From Caldilineaceae bacterium (lineage in GTDB: Bacteria; Chloroflexota; Anaerolineae; Caldilineales; Caldilineaceae), in assembly GCA_020846635.1 (NCBI GenBank), contig JADLDO010000070.1, positions 1-64,000 on the forward strand: a stretch of DNA of 64,000 bases, read 5' to 3'. Within the stretch, counting starts at the first letter, position 1. Every line of letters starts with the position of its first letter. The notes under the pieces were generated by a model. It had not been told where the DNA came from, did not search any database, and worked only from the letters and a program-made list of their open reading frames with translations. The position numbers were made by a program, and so were the translations under genes. Shown piece after piece: positions 51,934-61,406 of the stretch.

Positions 51934-53060
51934 CGTTCTTCGTTCATAGATAAGTCGGTAGCTACGCCGGATGCCGTAGTTGGCTGCTCTGTTGTCGTTG
52001 GGCTGCGGCTGGCCCATGCCAGCACCACCAGCCCCAGCGCCGCCAGCCCTAGCAAGGCCAGTAACTTCGTCAAGCGCTGATCCACCAAGAGCGTCAAGAT
52101 ACCGAATGCCGCACAAAAGGCCCAATAGCCATAGACAATGCTACGCTCACGCAGCCCGCGATCCAGCAGGCGAAAATGGAGATGATCACGCCCGCCCTGC
52201 CCAGGGGCAACCCCTCGCCGCCAACGAGCCCAGATCAGCCATGCCACATCCAAGATCGGCATCCCCAGCACAAACATCACCGTCGCCAGGCGCGCCCCGC
52301 CAATAATACCCAGCGCGGCGATTGCAAAGCCCAGGAAATAGCTGCCTGTGCTGCCCATAAAGATGCGCTTCCAGATGAAGTTGAGCGGCAAAAAGCCCAA
52401 CGCCGCACCCAACAGCGCCACAGGCAGCGTCGCCACACTCAACTGTGCCGGCTCCGCAAAGTAGAGCATGTGAATCGCCAGAACAATGCACAGGATCGCC
52501 GTCACCCCGGCCACCAGCCCACTTAGCCCATCCAGCCAGTTGATCGTGTTCATCATGCCCACAAACCAAAAGATGGTCAGGGGCCAAACCAACCACCAGG
52601 GCAGACCTTCGGGGCCAAAAAGAAAGCCGTCACCAAAGGGGCTGTTGATATGCTTGATGAAGATCAGCCCCACCCCGGCAATCAGCGCGGCGACGAGTTG
52701 CACCAGGTATTGTGGCCGGCTGCCCCACTGATAGCGGTCATCCAGAAAGCCCATCACCACGCAAAAGAGGCTGCCCACCAGCAGCGCAACCAGCCGCCTT
52801 GTCTCATTCGGGTCGTTGCGCGGGGGCAGCCACCCCGCCCAGGACGGAGGCAGGATTTCGGGCAGGAGCAAGGTTAGCAGCACAGTAAGGAAGAAGCCGC
52901 CGAAGATGGCAAGCCCGCCGGTACGGGGAATAACGCCCTGGTGGAGACGACGACCCCCAGGGCGATCTACTAATTCCAGCCGCCGCCCCACTCGCCCCGC
53001 AAGTGGCGTAAAGAGCAGCGTCAGCGCAAAGGCACAAAGCAAGACCAGCCAATAGTACAT
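51930..53060 (-). CDS. Undecaprenyl-phosphate GlcNAc-1-phosphate transferase-like (WecA/TagO/MraY family)
   Basis: A 376-aa polytopic membrane enzyme that moves a HexNAc-1-phosphate from UDP-sugar onto undecaprenyl phosphate, starting wall glycan or surface polysaccharide synthesis. About 11 helices are seen. Active-site motifs: the RRLHQGVIPRTGGLAIFGG segment, FLDDRYQWGSRPQ, NTINWLDGLSGLVAG, and the GRDHLHFRLLDRG loop. The GLS/NxxNxxDG pattern indicates the WecA/TagO branch rather than MraY. Start ATG at 53060. It overlaps tsaD by 4 bp. Confidence 0.9.
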   Translation of the reverse strand: MYYWLVLLCAFALTLLFTPLAGRVGRRLELVDRPGGRRLHQGVIPRTGGLAIFGGFFLTVLLTLLLPEILPPSWAGWLPPRNDPNETRRLVALLVGSLFCVVMGFLDDRYQWGSRPQYLVQLVAALIAGVGLIFIKHINSPFGDGFLFGPEGLPWWLVWPLTIFWFVGMMNTINWLDGLSGLVAGVTAILCIVLAIHMLYFAEPAQLSVATLPVALLGAALGFLPLNFIWKRIFMGSTGSYFLGFAIAALGIIGGARLATVMFVLGMPILDVAWLIWARWRRGVAPGQGGRDHLHFRLLDRGLRERSIVYGYWAFCAAFGILTLLVDQRLTKLLALLGLAALGLVVLAWASRSPTTTEQPTTASGVATDLSMNEER

Positions 53061-53099
53061 GGCATCAAGACGCGACAAGTGCGTCTAAACCGTCTCCAT

Positions 53100-54491
53100 C
53101 TAGGGGCGCAGGTTATTCAGCAGGCGCGGGAAGGCAGTGGTTTCGCGCACATGATCCAACCCGCACACCCACGCTACCGTACGCTCTACTCCCAGGCCAA
53201 AGCCGCTGTGTACCACCGAGCCATAGCGACGCAGATCCATATACCACTCATAGACCTCTTGCGGCAGCTTGTGACGCTGTATGGCGGCGAGCAGCTTTTC
53301 CGGGTCACTCATGCGCTCGGAGCCACCGATGATCTCCCCATAGCCTTCGGGCGCTAGCAGATCCACGCTGCGGCAGACATCGGGGCGACCAGGTTCCGGC
53401 TCCATGTAAAATGCCTTGACCGCGGTGGGGTAATGGTGGACAAAGAGGGGCTTTTCAAATTGGGCGGCTAGATAGGTTTCGTGGGGGCTGCCAAAGTCAT
53501 CGCCCCACTCAATAGCCGGTACTGGGTCTTCATAGCCAGGCACAAGCTCGCCGCGGCCCGCGGCCTCGTTGATCATCCGTACCGCTTCGTCATAGTGGAT
53601 GCGCGGAAAGGGTGGGAGTACCTTTTCCAGTTGGCTGGTGTCCCGCTCCAGCACCTTGAGTTCGGCCTGGCAGTCGCTCAGACAGCGTTGGATGATGTAG
53701 GAGACAAATTGTTCCTCAACCTCCATCAGCCCTTCCAGGTCACAGAAGGCAATCTCCGGCTCCACCATCCAAAACTCTTGAAGATGGCGACGGGTCTTGC
53801 TCTTTTCGGCGCGGAAGGTGGGGCCAAAACAGTAGACCTTGCCAAAGGCAAAGATGTTGGCCTCGTTATAAAGCTGCCCGGTTTGGGCAAGATAGGCCGG
53901 TTCGCCGTGAAAGTCAATGCTAAAGAGCGTCGTGGTTCCCTCTGCCGCGGCGGGGGTGAGGACGGGCGTATCCACGTTCAAGAAGCCGTGGTCGTCCAGC
54001 CAGTCACGGATGGCGCGCACGATTACGGCGCGCACACGCAGCGCAGCCCACTGGCGCGAAGATCGCAGCCAGAGATGGCGGTTCTGCATGAGGAACTCAA
54101 TGCCGTGATCTTTGGGCGAAATCGGATAGCTCTCGGCAATCTGTACAATTTCAATCTGGCGCACATCCAGTTCAAAGCCACCTGGCACACCGGGGGAACG
54201 GGGCTCGGCCTTCACCGCACCGGTCACGCGCAGGCTGCTCTCTTGGGTCAACTGCTTGGCGGCTTCAAATTCCTCATCGCTGACGTTGCCGCGAAAGATG
54301 ACTGCTTGGCAGATGCCCGAACCATCGCGCACCTGCAAGAATTGCAGTTTGCCCTTGCCTGTCTTGTGATAGAGCCAGCCTTGCAGGGTCACGCGCTCCC
54401 CCACATGATGCTGCAACTGGTCAATACGCACAACCGGCGCGGCTGTGGTTGTCCCTGCCGGTGTTTCGGTTGAAGTTTCTGGCGGCGTCAC
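53100..54491 (-). CDS. asnS: Asparaginyl-tRNA synthetase
   Basis: A 463-aa class IIb synthetase charging tRNA-Asn. The N-terminal OB fold begins VRIDQLQHHVGERVTLQGWLYHKTGKG. Class II motif 2 is FRAEKSKTRRHLQEFWMVEPEIAF and motif 3 GFGLGVERTVAWVCGLDH. The MVEPE wording is AsnRS-like rather than AspRS. Start GTG at 54491 with GAGGAG 7 nt upstream; upstream codons lack support. The Ser/Thr/Ala-rich N-terminal extension of about 20 residues is unusual. Its stop is 39 bp from the transferase. Confidence 0.95.
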   Translation of the reverse strand: MTPPETSTETPAGTTTAAPVVRIDQLQHHVGERVTLQGWLYHKTGKGKLQFLQVRDGSGICQAVIFRGNVSDEEFEAAKQLTQESSLRVTGAVKAEPRSPGVPGGFELDVRQIEIVQIAESYPISPKDHGIEFLMQNRHLWLRSSRQWAALRVRAVIVRAIRDWLDDHGFLNVDTPVLTPAAAEGTTTLFSIDFHGEPAYLAQTGQLYNEANIFAFGKVYCFGPTFRAEKSKTRRHLQEFWMVEPEIAFCDLEGLMEVEEQFVSYIIQRCLSDCQAELKVLERDTSQLEKVLPPFPRIHYDEAVRMINEAAGRGELVPGYEDPVPAIEWGDDFGSPHETYLAAQFEKPLFVHHYPTAVKAFYMEPEPGRPDVCRSVDLLAPEGYGEIIGGSERMSDPEKLLAAIQRHKLPQEVYEWYMDLRRYGSVVHSGFGLGVERTVAWVCGLDHVRETTAFPRLLNNLRP

Positions 54492-54550
54492 AATCGTACT
54501 CCTCAAGAATAAGCAACAAAGCAACAAATAGGCGGCACGAAGCTGCCGCG

Positions 54551-55333
54551 CTAGGGCAACTCCTCGGCGTCGAGGTCATCCTCCGACGGGACATCGATAA
54601 CACTGTCATCTAAATTGTTGTAAAACTCATCGGCAATGGCCCCATCCAGTAGCGCCGCATCACCGCTCTCCTCAGAATCCCAGTCGGGGTCTTCCAATAG
54701 GGCTCCCTCATCATCGCCCTCGTCTATGTCCGCATCGAACTCCCCATCTAGCTCCTCATCGATCTCATCCTCCACATCATCGCCCTCTTTGAGCTCCAGG
54801 GGTGGCATATAGCCCACACCCTTGATCTCATTGCCGCCATCTGGATAGAGCGGTGACAGGTCGATGTGGAAATCCTCCATTTTGCGCGTCACTTTGGAGA
54901 AATGCTCAGTGCGAAATTCAAAAGTGTCACGCGTCGAGGGGCGTAAGACATGGGTATAGACGAAGGCCGGGACGAGTGGCGGCAAGTCCTTGAGGGTGTT
55001 CTCTACCACCACCGGCTCGGACGCTGCCGTCTCGCTTTGCCCCCGCTGCTTGGCACGCATGCGGCGGCGGCGGCGACGGTCGCGGTTCTCGGCGATGCTC
55101 TTTTCAGCCGCTTTGACGCTATTGGACGCGTTGGGCTGTGCCCGCGGCTCGCGCGGTGGGCGAGACTCGCGCTGTTCACGCGCTTCGTTTGCCTCTTCGG
55201 GCTTACGCCCGCGGCGTTTACTACGCAATGAACGCCGGCGGTTACTCTTGCCGGTCCCTTTGTTGGCATTACTGTTGGCAGCATTGCTGCCTGGATTGGC
55301 GGGGTTATTCCCCGCTGCTTTTTCATCAGCCAT
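54551..55333 (-). CDS. Charge-segregated, largely disordered protein
   Basis: A 260-aa protein of unknown family. Residues 1-100 are strongly basic with Arg runs (RDRRRRRRMRAK) and Asn/Ser-rich linkers. Residues 105-170 form a short ordered core with HVLRPSTRDTFEFRTEHFSK and a repeated Pro pattern. Residues 180-260 are strongly acidic (DDVEDEIDEELDGEFDADIDEG). Basic N- and acidic C-halves suggest binding of nucleic acid with self-masking, but no domain is recognised. It lies between the LysM-LTD gene and asnS on the same strand (gaps 15 and 59 bp). Confidence 0.7.
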   Translation of the reverse strand: MADEKAAGNNPANPGSNAANSNANKGTGKSNRRRSLRSKRRGRKPEEANEAREQRESRPPREPRAQPNASNSVKAAEKSIAENRDRRRRRRMRAKQRGQSETAASEPVVVENTLKDLPPLVPAFVYTHVLRPSTRDTFEFRTEHFSKVTRKMEDFHIDLSPLYPDGGNEIKGVGYMPPLELKEGDDVEDEIDEELDGEFDADIDEGDDEGALLEDPDWDSEESGDAALLDGAIADEFYNNLDDSVIDVPSEDDLDAEELP

Positions 55334-55348
55334 GGAGTATTCAAGCCC

Positions 55349-56131
55349 TTACGGAACTGTATAGGTATTGATCACATCACCCTGGGCGTTGAGCAAGCGC
55401 GCTTCGACACCCTGCTGCCACGCAGGCTCGGTTAAGCCCCAATAGAGATCGATGGTGGTGTTTGCCCCCCCCGCACTGTGAAGCCGCACGCTTCCACCAG
55501 GGAAAACCGGCACATCGCTCAGAAAGGTGTACGCAGGCCCGCCGCCCCGCTGTAGCTGCCATCCCTGCAAGGTGAAGGGAGCGTCGCCCTCATTGACGAT
55601 GATGACCTGCTCGTTGGCAAGGTCGCCAGGGCTGGTAATCCCGGTAATCCGCACCCCTTGCACGACCGGAGCCGCGGTAGGCGCTTCCTCACTGGATACA
55701 GTCTCCGTCACCGGGCTGCTTCCCTCGACGGGAATCACCAAGCGCTGGCCCGCAAAGACAAAGTTCGGGTCGCTGAGGTTGTTGGCCTGCAAAATCGCTT
55801 CCACGCTTACGTTGTAGCGCGTGGCAATGACCAACATCGTGTCCCCTGGCTGCACGACATAGACTGTCTCCTCCACCGCCTCGACTTGGGTTTCCGGTGT
55901 AGGCGTTGGCGAGGGCACAATCACCTCTGACGTGGCTGCCGCTGGATCGTTTGTGGCGGTTGGCTGGGAGGCAGGCACAGCTAATATCGGTTCAGGCCGA
56001 GGGGTGCTGATGGCGGCAAGTTCCTCAGGGTCGGGACGGCGGGCCTCAAATGCCCATACAACAGCTAACGCTATGACGAGGCTCACCATCGCATTGACAA
56101 GCACTAAAAAGGCAAGTTGGCCGCGATTCAT
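55349..56131 (-). CDS. Membrane-anchored LysM and lamin-tail-domain protein
   Basis: A 260-aa protein. An N-terminal helix (residues 6-27) anchors it; a Pro/Thr linker with low complexity follows. LysM (about residues 95-140) reads YVVQPGDTMLVIATRYNVSVEAILQANNLSD, a peptidoglycan-binding motif. Residues 165-260 form a lamin-tail-like beta sandwich (VRITGITSPGDLANEQVIIVNEGDAPFTLQGWQL), often found in extracytoplasmic proteins. Probably a cell-wall-associated scaffold. Weak ribosome site. It is followed by the charge-segregated gene 15 bp downstream. Confidence 0.88.
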   Translation of the reverse strand: MNRGQLAFLVLVNAMVSLVIALAVVWAFEARRPDPEELAAISTPRPEPILAVPASQPTATNDPAAATSEVIVPSPTPTPETQVEAVEETVYVVQPGDTMLVIATRYNVSVEAILQANNLSDPNFVFAGQRLVIPVEGSSPVTETVSSEEAPTAAPVVQGVRITGITSPGDLANEQVIIVNEGDAPFTLQGWQLQRGGGPAYTFLSDVPVFPGGSVRLHSAGGANTTIDLYWGLTEPAWQQGVEARLLNAQGDVINTYTVP

Positions 56132-56486
56132 GTCGCAGTCTAGTCCGTTGATTACATCTGCTATGCTCAGAGTGGCGCCTAGAAAAAAGCCCAGAAATGA
56201 ACACAGAGCGGATAATGATGGGCGTATTGTACCATAGGCCCCAACAAACTGTCATGCACTAGCGCACGCGCACGAATGTCACCAAAACCCTCCCGGAAGC
56301 TCCGAGCTTCCGGGAGGGTGGTGTCCCTGTACTATGCCCTAATGCGAGTGTAGTCACTTTTCCATTCTGATGGTTGGGCGTACAATCGTACTGTTGCGCC
56401 GGATCGCTCTGGGCATGATTCATCTAGGGATTCACTGGGATTCATGTAGCTTTCACGAATGAATTAGAGAGTGGGCTAGAGAGTAT
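56132..56486. other. Gene-free divergent region
   Basis: The 355-bp gap between the divergent LysM and GNAT genes contains the hairpin at 56287-56319 and otherwise AT-rich sequence with no clear coding frame. No strong sigma-70 hexamer pair was identified. Confidence 0.5.
56287..56319. repeat. 15-bp inverted repeat, REP/terminator-like
   Basis: Perfect arms ACCCTCCCGGAAGCT and AGCTTCCGGGAGGGT with a 3-nt loop. The core CTCCCGGAA...TTCCGGGAG reappears in the terminator at 61407-61439, so the two may be copies of one mobile or dispersed element. Here it lies between divergent genes, which is unusual for a terminator. Confidence 0.75.
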
Positions 56487-57152
56487 ATGACAACGCAGGC
56501 CCGTTCATTCACCATCCGAACTGTCACAGTCGAGGACGCACCCAGCATCCAGGCGATCTATGCGCCCTATGTCGCCAACACTGTGATCTCCTTTGAAGCC
56601 GCGCCTCCGAGTGTGGAGGAGATGGCGCAGCGGATTCAGAAAACGGTGAACAAGTTTCCCTGGCTGGTCTGTGTGACGGACGCGCAAAAGGGCAGTGGCA
56701 GCCCTGAAAATGGTGAACCAGGCACGCATCCCGCCCTTGTGGGCTATGCCTATGCATCAACGCACCGGGAGCGCGCCGCCTATCAATGGTCGGTGGATGT
56801 GAGTGTCTATGTCCATCCTGACTTCCAGCGGCGCAGCATTGGGCGCGGCCTCTATACGGCGCTCTTTGCGCTGCTGCGTCTACAAGGCTATGTGAATGCC
56901 TATGCGGGCATTGCGCTGCCCAACCCAGCCAGTGTGGGGATGCATACGGCGTTGGGTTTTCAAGCTGTGGGGGTCTACCGGCAGGTCGGTTATAAGCTCG
57001 GCGCTTGGCATGATGTAGGCTGGTGGGGCTTGTGTTTGACGACCGCACCCTGTGAGCCGCTGCCACTCAGGCCCATCAGTGATTTTGTCGATACACCTGC
57101 CTGGTCTCATGCAATCGAAAATGGGCAGGCTGTGATCCGAGAATCAAAATAA
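56487..57152 (+). CDS. GNAT acetyltransferase, phosphinothricin acetyltransferase-like
   Basis: A 221-aa acetyltransferase of the PAT/bar family. IRTVTVEDAPSIQAIYAPYVANTVISFEA matches the family opening, DVSVYVHPDFQRRSIGRGLYTALFALL holds the acetyl-CoA QRRSIG loop, and GFQAVGVYRQVGYKLGAWHDVGWW closes the domain. Related enzymes acetylate phosphinothricin or methionine sulfoximine-like amines. A central insertion (about residues 60-80, KGSGSPENGEPGTHP) is longer than usual. No strong ribosome site (AGAGAG). Confidence 0.88.
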   Translation: MTTQARSFTIRTVTVEDAPSIQAIYAPYVANTVISFEAAPPSVEEMAQRIQKTVNKFPWLVCVTDAQKGSGSPENGEPGTHPALVGYAYASTHRERAAYQWSVDVSVYVHPDFQRRSIGRGLYTALFALLRLQGYVNAYAGIALPNPASVGMHTALGFQAVGVYRQVGYKLGAWHDVGWWGLCLTTAPCEPLPLRPISDFVDTPAWSHAIENGQAVIRESK

Positions 57153-57208
57153 ATGCTTGTTGTTTGTGCGTGTGGGTGAATTGAGAAGAAGGGAAAGTAA
57201 GACAAAAT

Positions 57209-58483
57209 ATGACTGTTGAACCGAAACGAAATTCCTCCACAATCTTGTGGATTGTGGGTGGACTCTTATTATTGCTTTTATTTGGCTGCGTAGCGACAGC
57301 CGGTGCAGGTGCGTTGTTCTTTGCGAGTACATCCTCTTCGTCTGTAACTGCGGCGACTCCGCGCCCTGTGCGGGTGATCGAGCAAGCGGCTGCCGTCGAA
57401 CGACCCACCCCGGTCACTGTCATTGCGACGCCGGAAGGCGGAATGGACTATGAGACCGCTGTCCTGACCGCGATCTACGCGCAGGTCAACCCCTCGGTGG
57501 TCAATGTCACAGTTCTGACTTCTGGACGTGGCACGCCTTCGGAAAATCTCCTGCCACCCGATTTCGATGGGCTGCTCCCCTTTAGCAGTGGCTCCGGCTT
57601 TGTCTGGGATCTCGAAGGCCACATTGTCACAAATAATCATGTGGTGGAAGGCGCAGAGGAGGTGCAGATCACCTTTAGCGACGGCACTGTCGCGGTCGCC
57701 GAGGTGGTGGGTACGGACGTGGACAGCGATTTGGCAGTGCTGCGTATCGATCCGAAGGGATATACCCTCGTCCCGGTGCGTGTGGGACACTTGGAAGATG
57801 TGGTGGTGGGGATGCGCGTGGCTGCCATCGGCAATCCCTTCCGTCTGGAAGGCACATTGACCAGCGGCATTGTCAGCGCCATTGGGCGTTCCATTCCCGC
57901 GCGTGGCAACTTCAGCATCCCTGACTCGATCCAGACCGATGCCGCGATCAATCCCGGCAATTCAGGGGGGCCGCTGCTCAACGAGCAGGGCGAGGTGATT
58001 GGCGTCAATGCCCAGATCCGCTCTGAGGGAGGGACCAACAGCGGCGTGGGCTTTGCCATCCCGATCAACATTGTCGAGCGCGTTGTCCCTGCCATCATTA
58101 CCGATGGAGAATATCTGCACAGCTATATGGGCGTCAGCGGCGGCACGCTCAGCCCTGTCTGTGCCGATTCGTTAGGCGTGCCCCATGAATTGCGCGGCGC
58201 AGTGGTCAACTCGGTCTTGCCCAACTCGCCCGCGGCGGATGCGGGTCTGCAAGCAGGCAATCGTGCATCGGGCACCCATTATCCAAGCATTTGCCCCGAA
58301 CAGAGCGGGGGCGACATCATCCTCGCCATCAACGACCAGCCTGTGACGAAGTTTGACGACGTACTCAGCTATCTCCAGCGCATGACCAGCCCAGGCGACA
58401 CCGTGACCCTGACCCTCTGGCGCGATGGTGAAACTGTGCAAGTCGATCTAACCTTGAGCGCGCGACCCGCAAACGTTCAATAG
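57209..58483 (+). CDS. HtrA/DegP-type membrane serine protease with PDZ domain
   Basis: A 424-aa S1C protease. An N-terminal helix (residues 12-35) anchors it outside the cytoplasm. The trypsin-like triad is present: His144 in TNNHVVEGA, Asp174 in DSDLAVLRI and Ser252 in GNSGGPL. A PDZ domain follows (about 310-415: GAVVNSVLPNSPAADAGLQAG, then GDIILAINDQPV). A GTHYPSICPEQSGG insert interrupts the PDZ start. Probable role in quality control of exported proteins. Ribosome site weak. It precedes the paired SH3 proteins. Confidence 0.95.
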   Translation: MTVEPKRNSSTILWIVGGLLLLLLFGCVATAGAGALFFASTSSSSVTAATPRPVRVIEQAAAVERPTPVTVIATPEGGMDYETAVLTAIYAQVNPSVVNVTVLTSGRGTPSENLLPPDFDGLLPFSSGSGFVWDLEGHIVTNNHVVEGAEEVQITFSDGTVAVAEVVGTDVDSDLAVLRIDPKGYTLVPVRVGHLEDVVVGMRVAAIGNPFRLEGTLTSGIVSAIGRSIPARGNFSIPDSIQTDAAINPGNSGGPLLNEQGEVIGVNAQIRSEGGTNSGVGFAIPINIVERVVPAIITDGEYLHSYMGVSGGTLSPVCADSLGVPHELRGAVVNSVLPNSPAADAGLQAGNRASGTHYPSICPEQSGGDIILAINDQPVTKFDDVLSYLQRMTSPGDTVTLTLWRDGETVQVDLTLSARPANVQ

Positions 58484-58692
58484 GGAAATAAATCACAAAT
58501 ATATCCAGATACATAAACAGGATACAGGATTACAGAATAGGGATTATTCTCTACATTGCTTCGTGAGTCCTGCTGCTACCTTAGTAGGAGCAGAAGCCGG
58601 GCGCGCAACTCGCATCTGCATGGGATACCATCCAAAGAAACCATCCGGCGATACCAGAACCGGGTATCCAAAAATGTGGAGACAATCGAGCA

Positions 58693-60048
58693 ATGGACAA
58701 GAAGCTGAATCGACGCGCGGTGATAATGCTCGTGCTGAGCGTGACAACTGCGTTGGGCATAACGATGTGGTTGTCCTTTACCACTGCCTTTCTGCCTGCG
58801 TATGCACAAGACGAAGGGAACGCACCTCAAGTTGAACTGCTGAATAGTACGGGCGAGGGGCAGAACAGGGTTTTAACCAGCGGATCCCGAGCTTTAGCCC
58901 CGAATGAACAACATGTCTATCGCTTTGACTATGATGGAAATGAGCAGCCGATCCGTGTGTGGATGAGTGTCACGCCCGCCAATAGCGCGCAATTCCAGAT
59001 TTGGACGGATGACAAGTATTTGGCGTTGGAGACGCAGCCAGACCTTGAGCCTTTGGCCGTTGGCGCACCCCTCACAGACGCAGCCGAATTCCTGCTTTGG
59101 GAGAGCAGTTCACCGGAGCCGGAGACTTACTATGTCGTCATCGCCACGACTGAGAATGCAGGTGGCGTAACGCCTCAATATCTGCTGAATATCTCCAGCC
59201 TGGGCCTATCCGCGGCTCAGTCGGGTATCGTCCAGCCGACCCCTGTGCCCACGCCCATTCCACCGACAGCAGTGCCGGCTCAAGAGGTTGCTCCGCCCAC
59301 AGTAGACCCAAATCTGCCGACACCGGCGGCAATTGCCACTGCCGCCGGCATCGTGGATACCCACGACGCCAGCGTTGCGGTTGTTACCACGGCAATGCTC
59401 AATGTGCGTACGGGGCCATCCACCGCGTACATGGTCATCACCGCTGTGCCGCGCGGTACGATCTTGACCGTCTTAGGGCGCGACGCATCCAACACCTGGA
59501 TCGCGGTCCGGCTTGACGATGGGCGAGAGGGCTGGGTCACTCGTTCACTGACCGACTACGTGGCCCTGGCAGTCGTCGTCTTGACACCAGAACCGCTGCC
59601 CACACCCACGCCAATACCGGGCTTTACCCCTGTGCCGCCATCAACTCCCGGCCCAACCATCATCGTCGTGGATGCCAATGAGCCGAAAGCGCTGGATGGC
59701 GACTGGCAGGTATTGCGCGAGGGTGAGACTCATTGGTACACCTTCCAATATCGTGGCGGCAATCTGCCTGTGCATGTTTGGATGGATATGGAACCGAACG
59801 GAGGCGCTGTGTTCAATATCCTGAACCGAGAAACAGCGCTGGCGGTTTTGGCCGGTGTCGCCCCCACTGTCGTCAATGCGATTGGGCGCGGAACCGCAAA
59901 TCCGGTCGAGCCAGGCTACAGCTTCTGGCTGGCTAGCTTCCCGGAAGCCGACATTTTCTATGTGATGGTGCAGCATCAAGGGCCAGGCAATGTACTCTAT
60001 TCGATCCATGCCGCGGGGCCTGGATTAGGACGCCCCGTTTTGCAATAA
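58693..60048 (+). CDS. Secreted SH3b protein with flanking beta domains (paralog 1)
   Basis: A 451-aa exported protein. Residues 1-36 form a signal peptide ending near PAYAQ. A first beta domain (about 45-175) has NRVLTSGSRALAPNEQHVYRF. A Pro/Thr linker follows, then a bacterial SH3 (about 235-295: VVTTAMLNVRTGPSTAYMVI...EGWVTRSLTDY). A second Pro linker leads to a C-terminal beta domain (about 330-445: WQVLREGETHWYTFQYRGG). The two outer domains resemble each other, suggesting internal duplication. GGAGA precedes the ATG. SH3b domains often bind cell wall. Function unknown. Confidence 0.85.
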   Translation: MDKKLNRRAVIMLVLSVTTALGITMWLSFTTAFLPAYAQDEGNAPQVELLNSTGEGQNRVLTSGSRALAPNEQHVYRFDYDGNEQPIRVWMSVTPANSAQFQIWTDDKYLALETQPDLEPLAVGAPLTDAAEFLLWESSSPEPETYYVVIATTENAGGVTPQYLLNISSLGLSAAQSGIVQPTPVPTPIPPTAVPAQEVAPPTVDPNLPTPAAIATAAGIVDTHDASVAVVTTAMLNVRTGPSTAYMVITAVPRGTILTVLGRDASNTWIAVRLDDGREGWVTRSLTDYVALAVVVLTPEPLPTPTPIPGFTPVPPSTPGPTIIVVDANEPKALDGDWQVLREGETHWYTFQYRGGNLPVHVWMDMEPNGGAVFNILNRETALAVLAGVAPTVVNAIGRGTANPVEPGYSFWLASFPEADIFYVMVQHQGPGNVLYSIHAAGPGLGRPVLQ

Positions 60049-60108
60049 CCAACTCGATAAGTCACGCGGTAGTCTGGGGGAGACTAAATTCATGGAGGAG
60101 ACCCATTC

Positions 60109-61383
60109 ATGAAAGAGAAACTACAACGATTCACTGTATTGGCGCTTGTGTTGAGCCTCGTAACTTTGCAGGCATTTGGCTCCATGTACCTCCCGGCCCA
60201 TGCACAGGGGAGCAATGTAACCGGCGTTCTGTCTGACATGGGGGAGGGTGACAACCGGGTTCTCACCTCCAATTGGATTGTGCTGGCACCGGGCGAGCAG
60301 GTCACTTACAGCTTTGTCTATGATGGCGACGAACAACCGGTCACGGTGTGGATGAGCGCCATTCCCACCGACGCCGCCCAATTTGAGATTTGGACGGATG
60401 ATCGGCTGGCGGATCGGAGCGAAGATGCGGAGACTGAACCCCTGGGACGGGGTACAGCGATGGCAGGTGAGACCGGCATCACCAATTGGGTGGGCGGTTC
60501 GCCGGCAGCAGAAACCTATTACGTGGTTGTCACCGCAGCGGGCGATACATCGGTTCGCTACCTGCTGAATATCTCCAGCCCGGCCCTGGCCGTTGACCAG
60601 CCTGGCGCTGTTGAGGCGGAGCCTGCCGCGCCGGGACCCCAGCCAACCGCAGACCCCACGATTGCTGTTGTCACCACGAATACCCTGAATGTACGCGAAG
60701 GCCCCGCAACCACCTTCCCGGTGATCACAACGGTTGCCAATGGCACAGAACTGACGGTGGTGGGCCGCGATGAAGCCAATAACTGGATCTTTGTCCAGCT
60801 TGCGGATGGTACGCAGGGATGGGTGACACGTTCGCTGACCGACTATAACAATTTGGAGGCCCCAGTCGTGGCCGCAGACGTCCTGCCCGCGCCGACCCCC
60901 CAGGCAGGCGTAACGTCAACCGTGACATCGACCATTACTTCCACGACAAACGTTACAGGCACGACCAACATTACAGGAGGGATCGGGGGACTTGCCGCGG
61001 CAATCACCGGCACAGTCGCGCTGGAGGAAGAGTGGCAGGTGCTGCCCGCAGGCGAAGTTGATTGGTACACCGTCCAGTATCGCGGCGGTGATCTGCCCTT
61101 CACGCTCTGGATGGATATGGAGCCCTTTGGCGATGCTGCGTTCACCGTGGTCAATGAGGAGACCGCTGCCGCGATCATGGCAGATACCGCGCCCGCCGAT
61201 TTCGACGTGATCGGTCGTGGTATTTCCAATCCGGTTGAACCCGGCTATCTTTTCTGGCGCGCGGTTTTTGACGAAGCGGATACGTACTATGTGATGGTTG
61301 AAAATACGGGGACAGACGATGTTCTCTATTCACTCCACGCCCTAGGCGCAGGCGTAGGGCGGACGATTGCAACGGCTGACTAG
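60109..61383 (+). CDS. Secreted SH3b protein with flanking beta domains (paralog 2)
   Basis: A 424-aa relative of the preceding gene with the same order: signal peptide (1-34, ending PAHAQG), beta domain with NRVLTSNWIVLAPGEQVTYSF, SH3b (VVTTNTLNVREGPATTFPVI...QGWVTRSLTDY) and C-terminal WQVLPAGEVDWYTVQYRGG domain. The second linker here is Thr-rich (TSTVTSTITSTTNVTGTTN). GGAGGAG precedes the ATG. The tandem pair indicates duplication; a terminator follows. Confidence 0.86.
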   Translation: MKEKLQRFTVLALVLSLVTLQAFGSMYLPAHAQGSNVTGVLSDMGEGDNRVLTSNWIVLAPGEQVTYSFVYDGDEQPVTVWMSAIPTDAAQFEIWTDDRLADRSEDAETEPLGRGTAMAGETGITNWVGGSPAAETYYVVVTAAGDTSVRYLLNISSPALAVDQPGAVEAEPAAPGPQPTADPTIAVVTTNTLNVREGPATTFPVITTVANGTELTVVGRDEANNWIFVQLADGTQGWVTRSLTDYNNLEAPVVAADVLPAPTPQAGVTSTVTSTITSTTNVTGTTNITGGIGGLAAAITGTVALEEEWQVLPAGEVDWYTVQYRGGDLPFTLWMDMEPFGDAAFTVVNEETAAAIMADTAPADFDVIGRGISNPVEPGYLFWRAVFDEADTYYVMVENTGTDDVLYSLHALGAGVGRTIATAD

Positions 61384-61406
61384 CCTCTAGCATCACCCCT
61401 TAAACC

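Noticed and set aside
51934..52125. Upstream extension of the tsaD frame
   Set aside because: It overlaps the transferase gene and adds Gly/Ala-rich residues absent from TsaD proteins.
58570..58593. Riboswitch or terminator after the HtrA gene
   Set aside because: Only a weak 5+4 bp stem with a mismatch and no T-run; not enough to support a named element.
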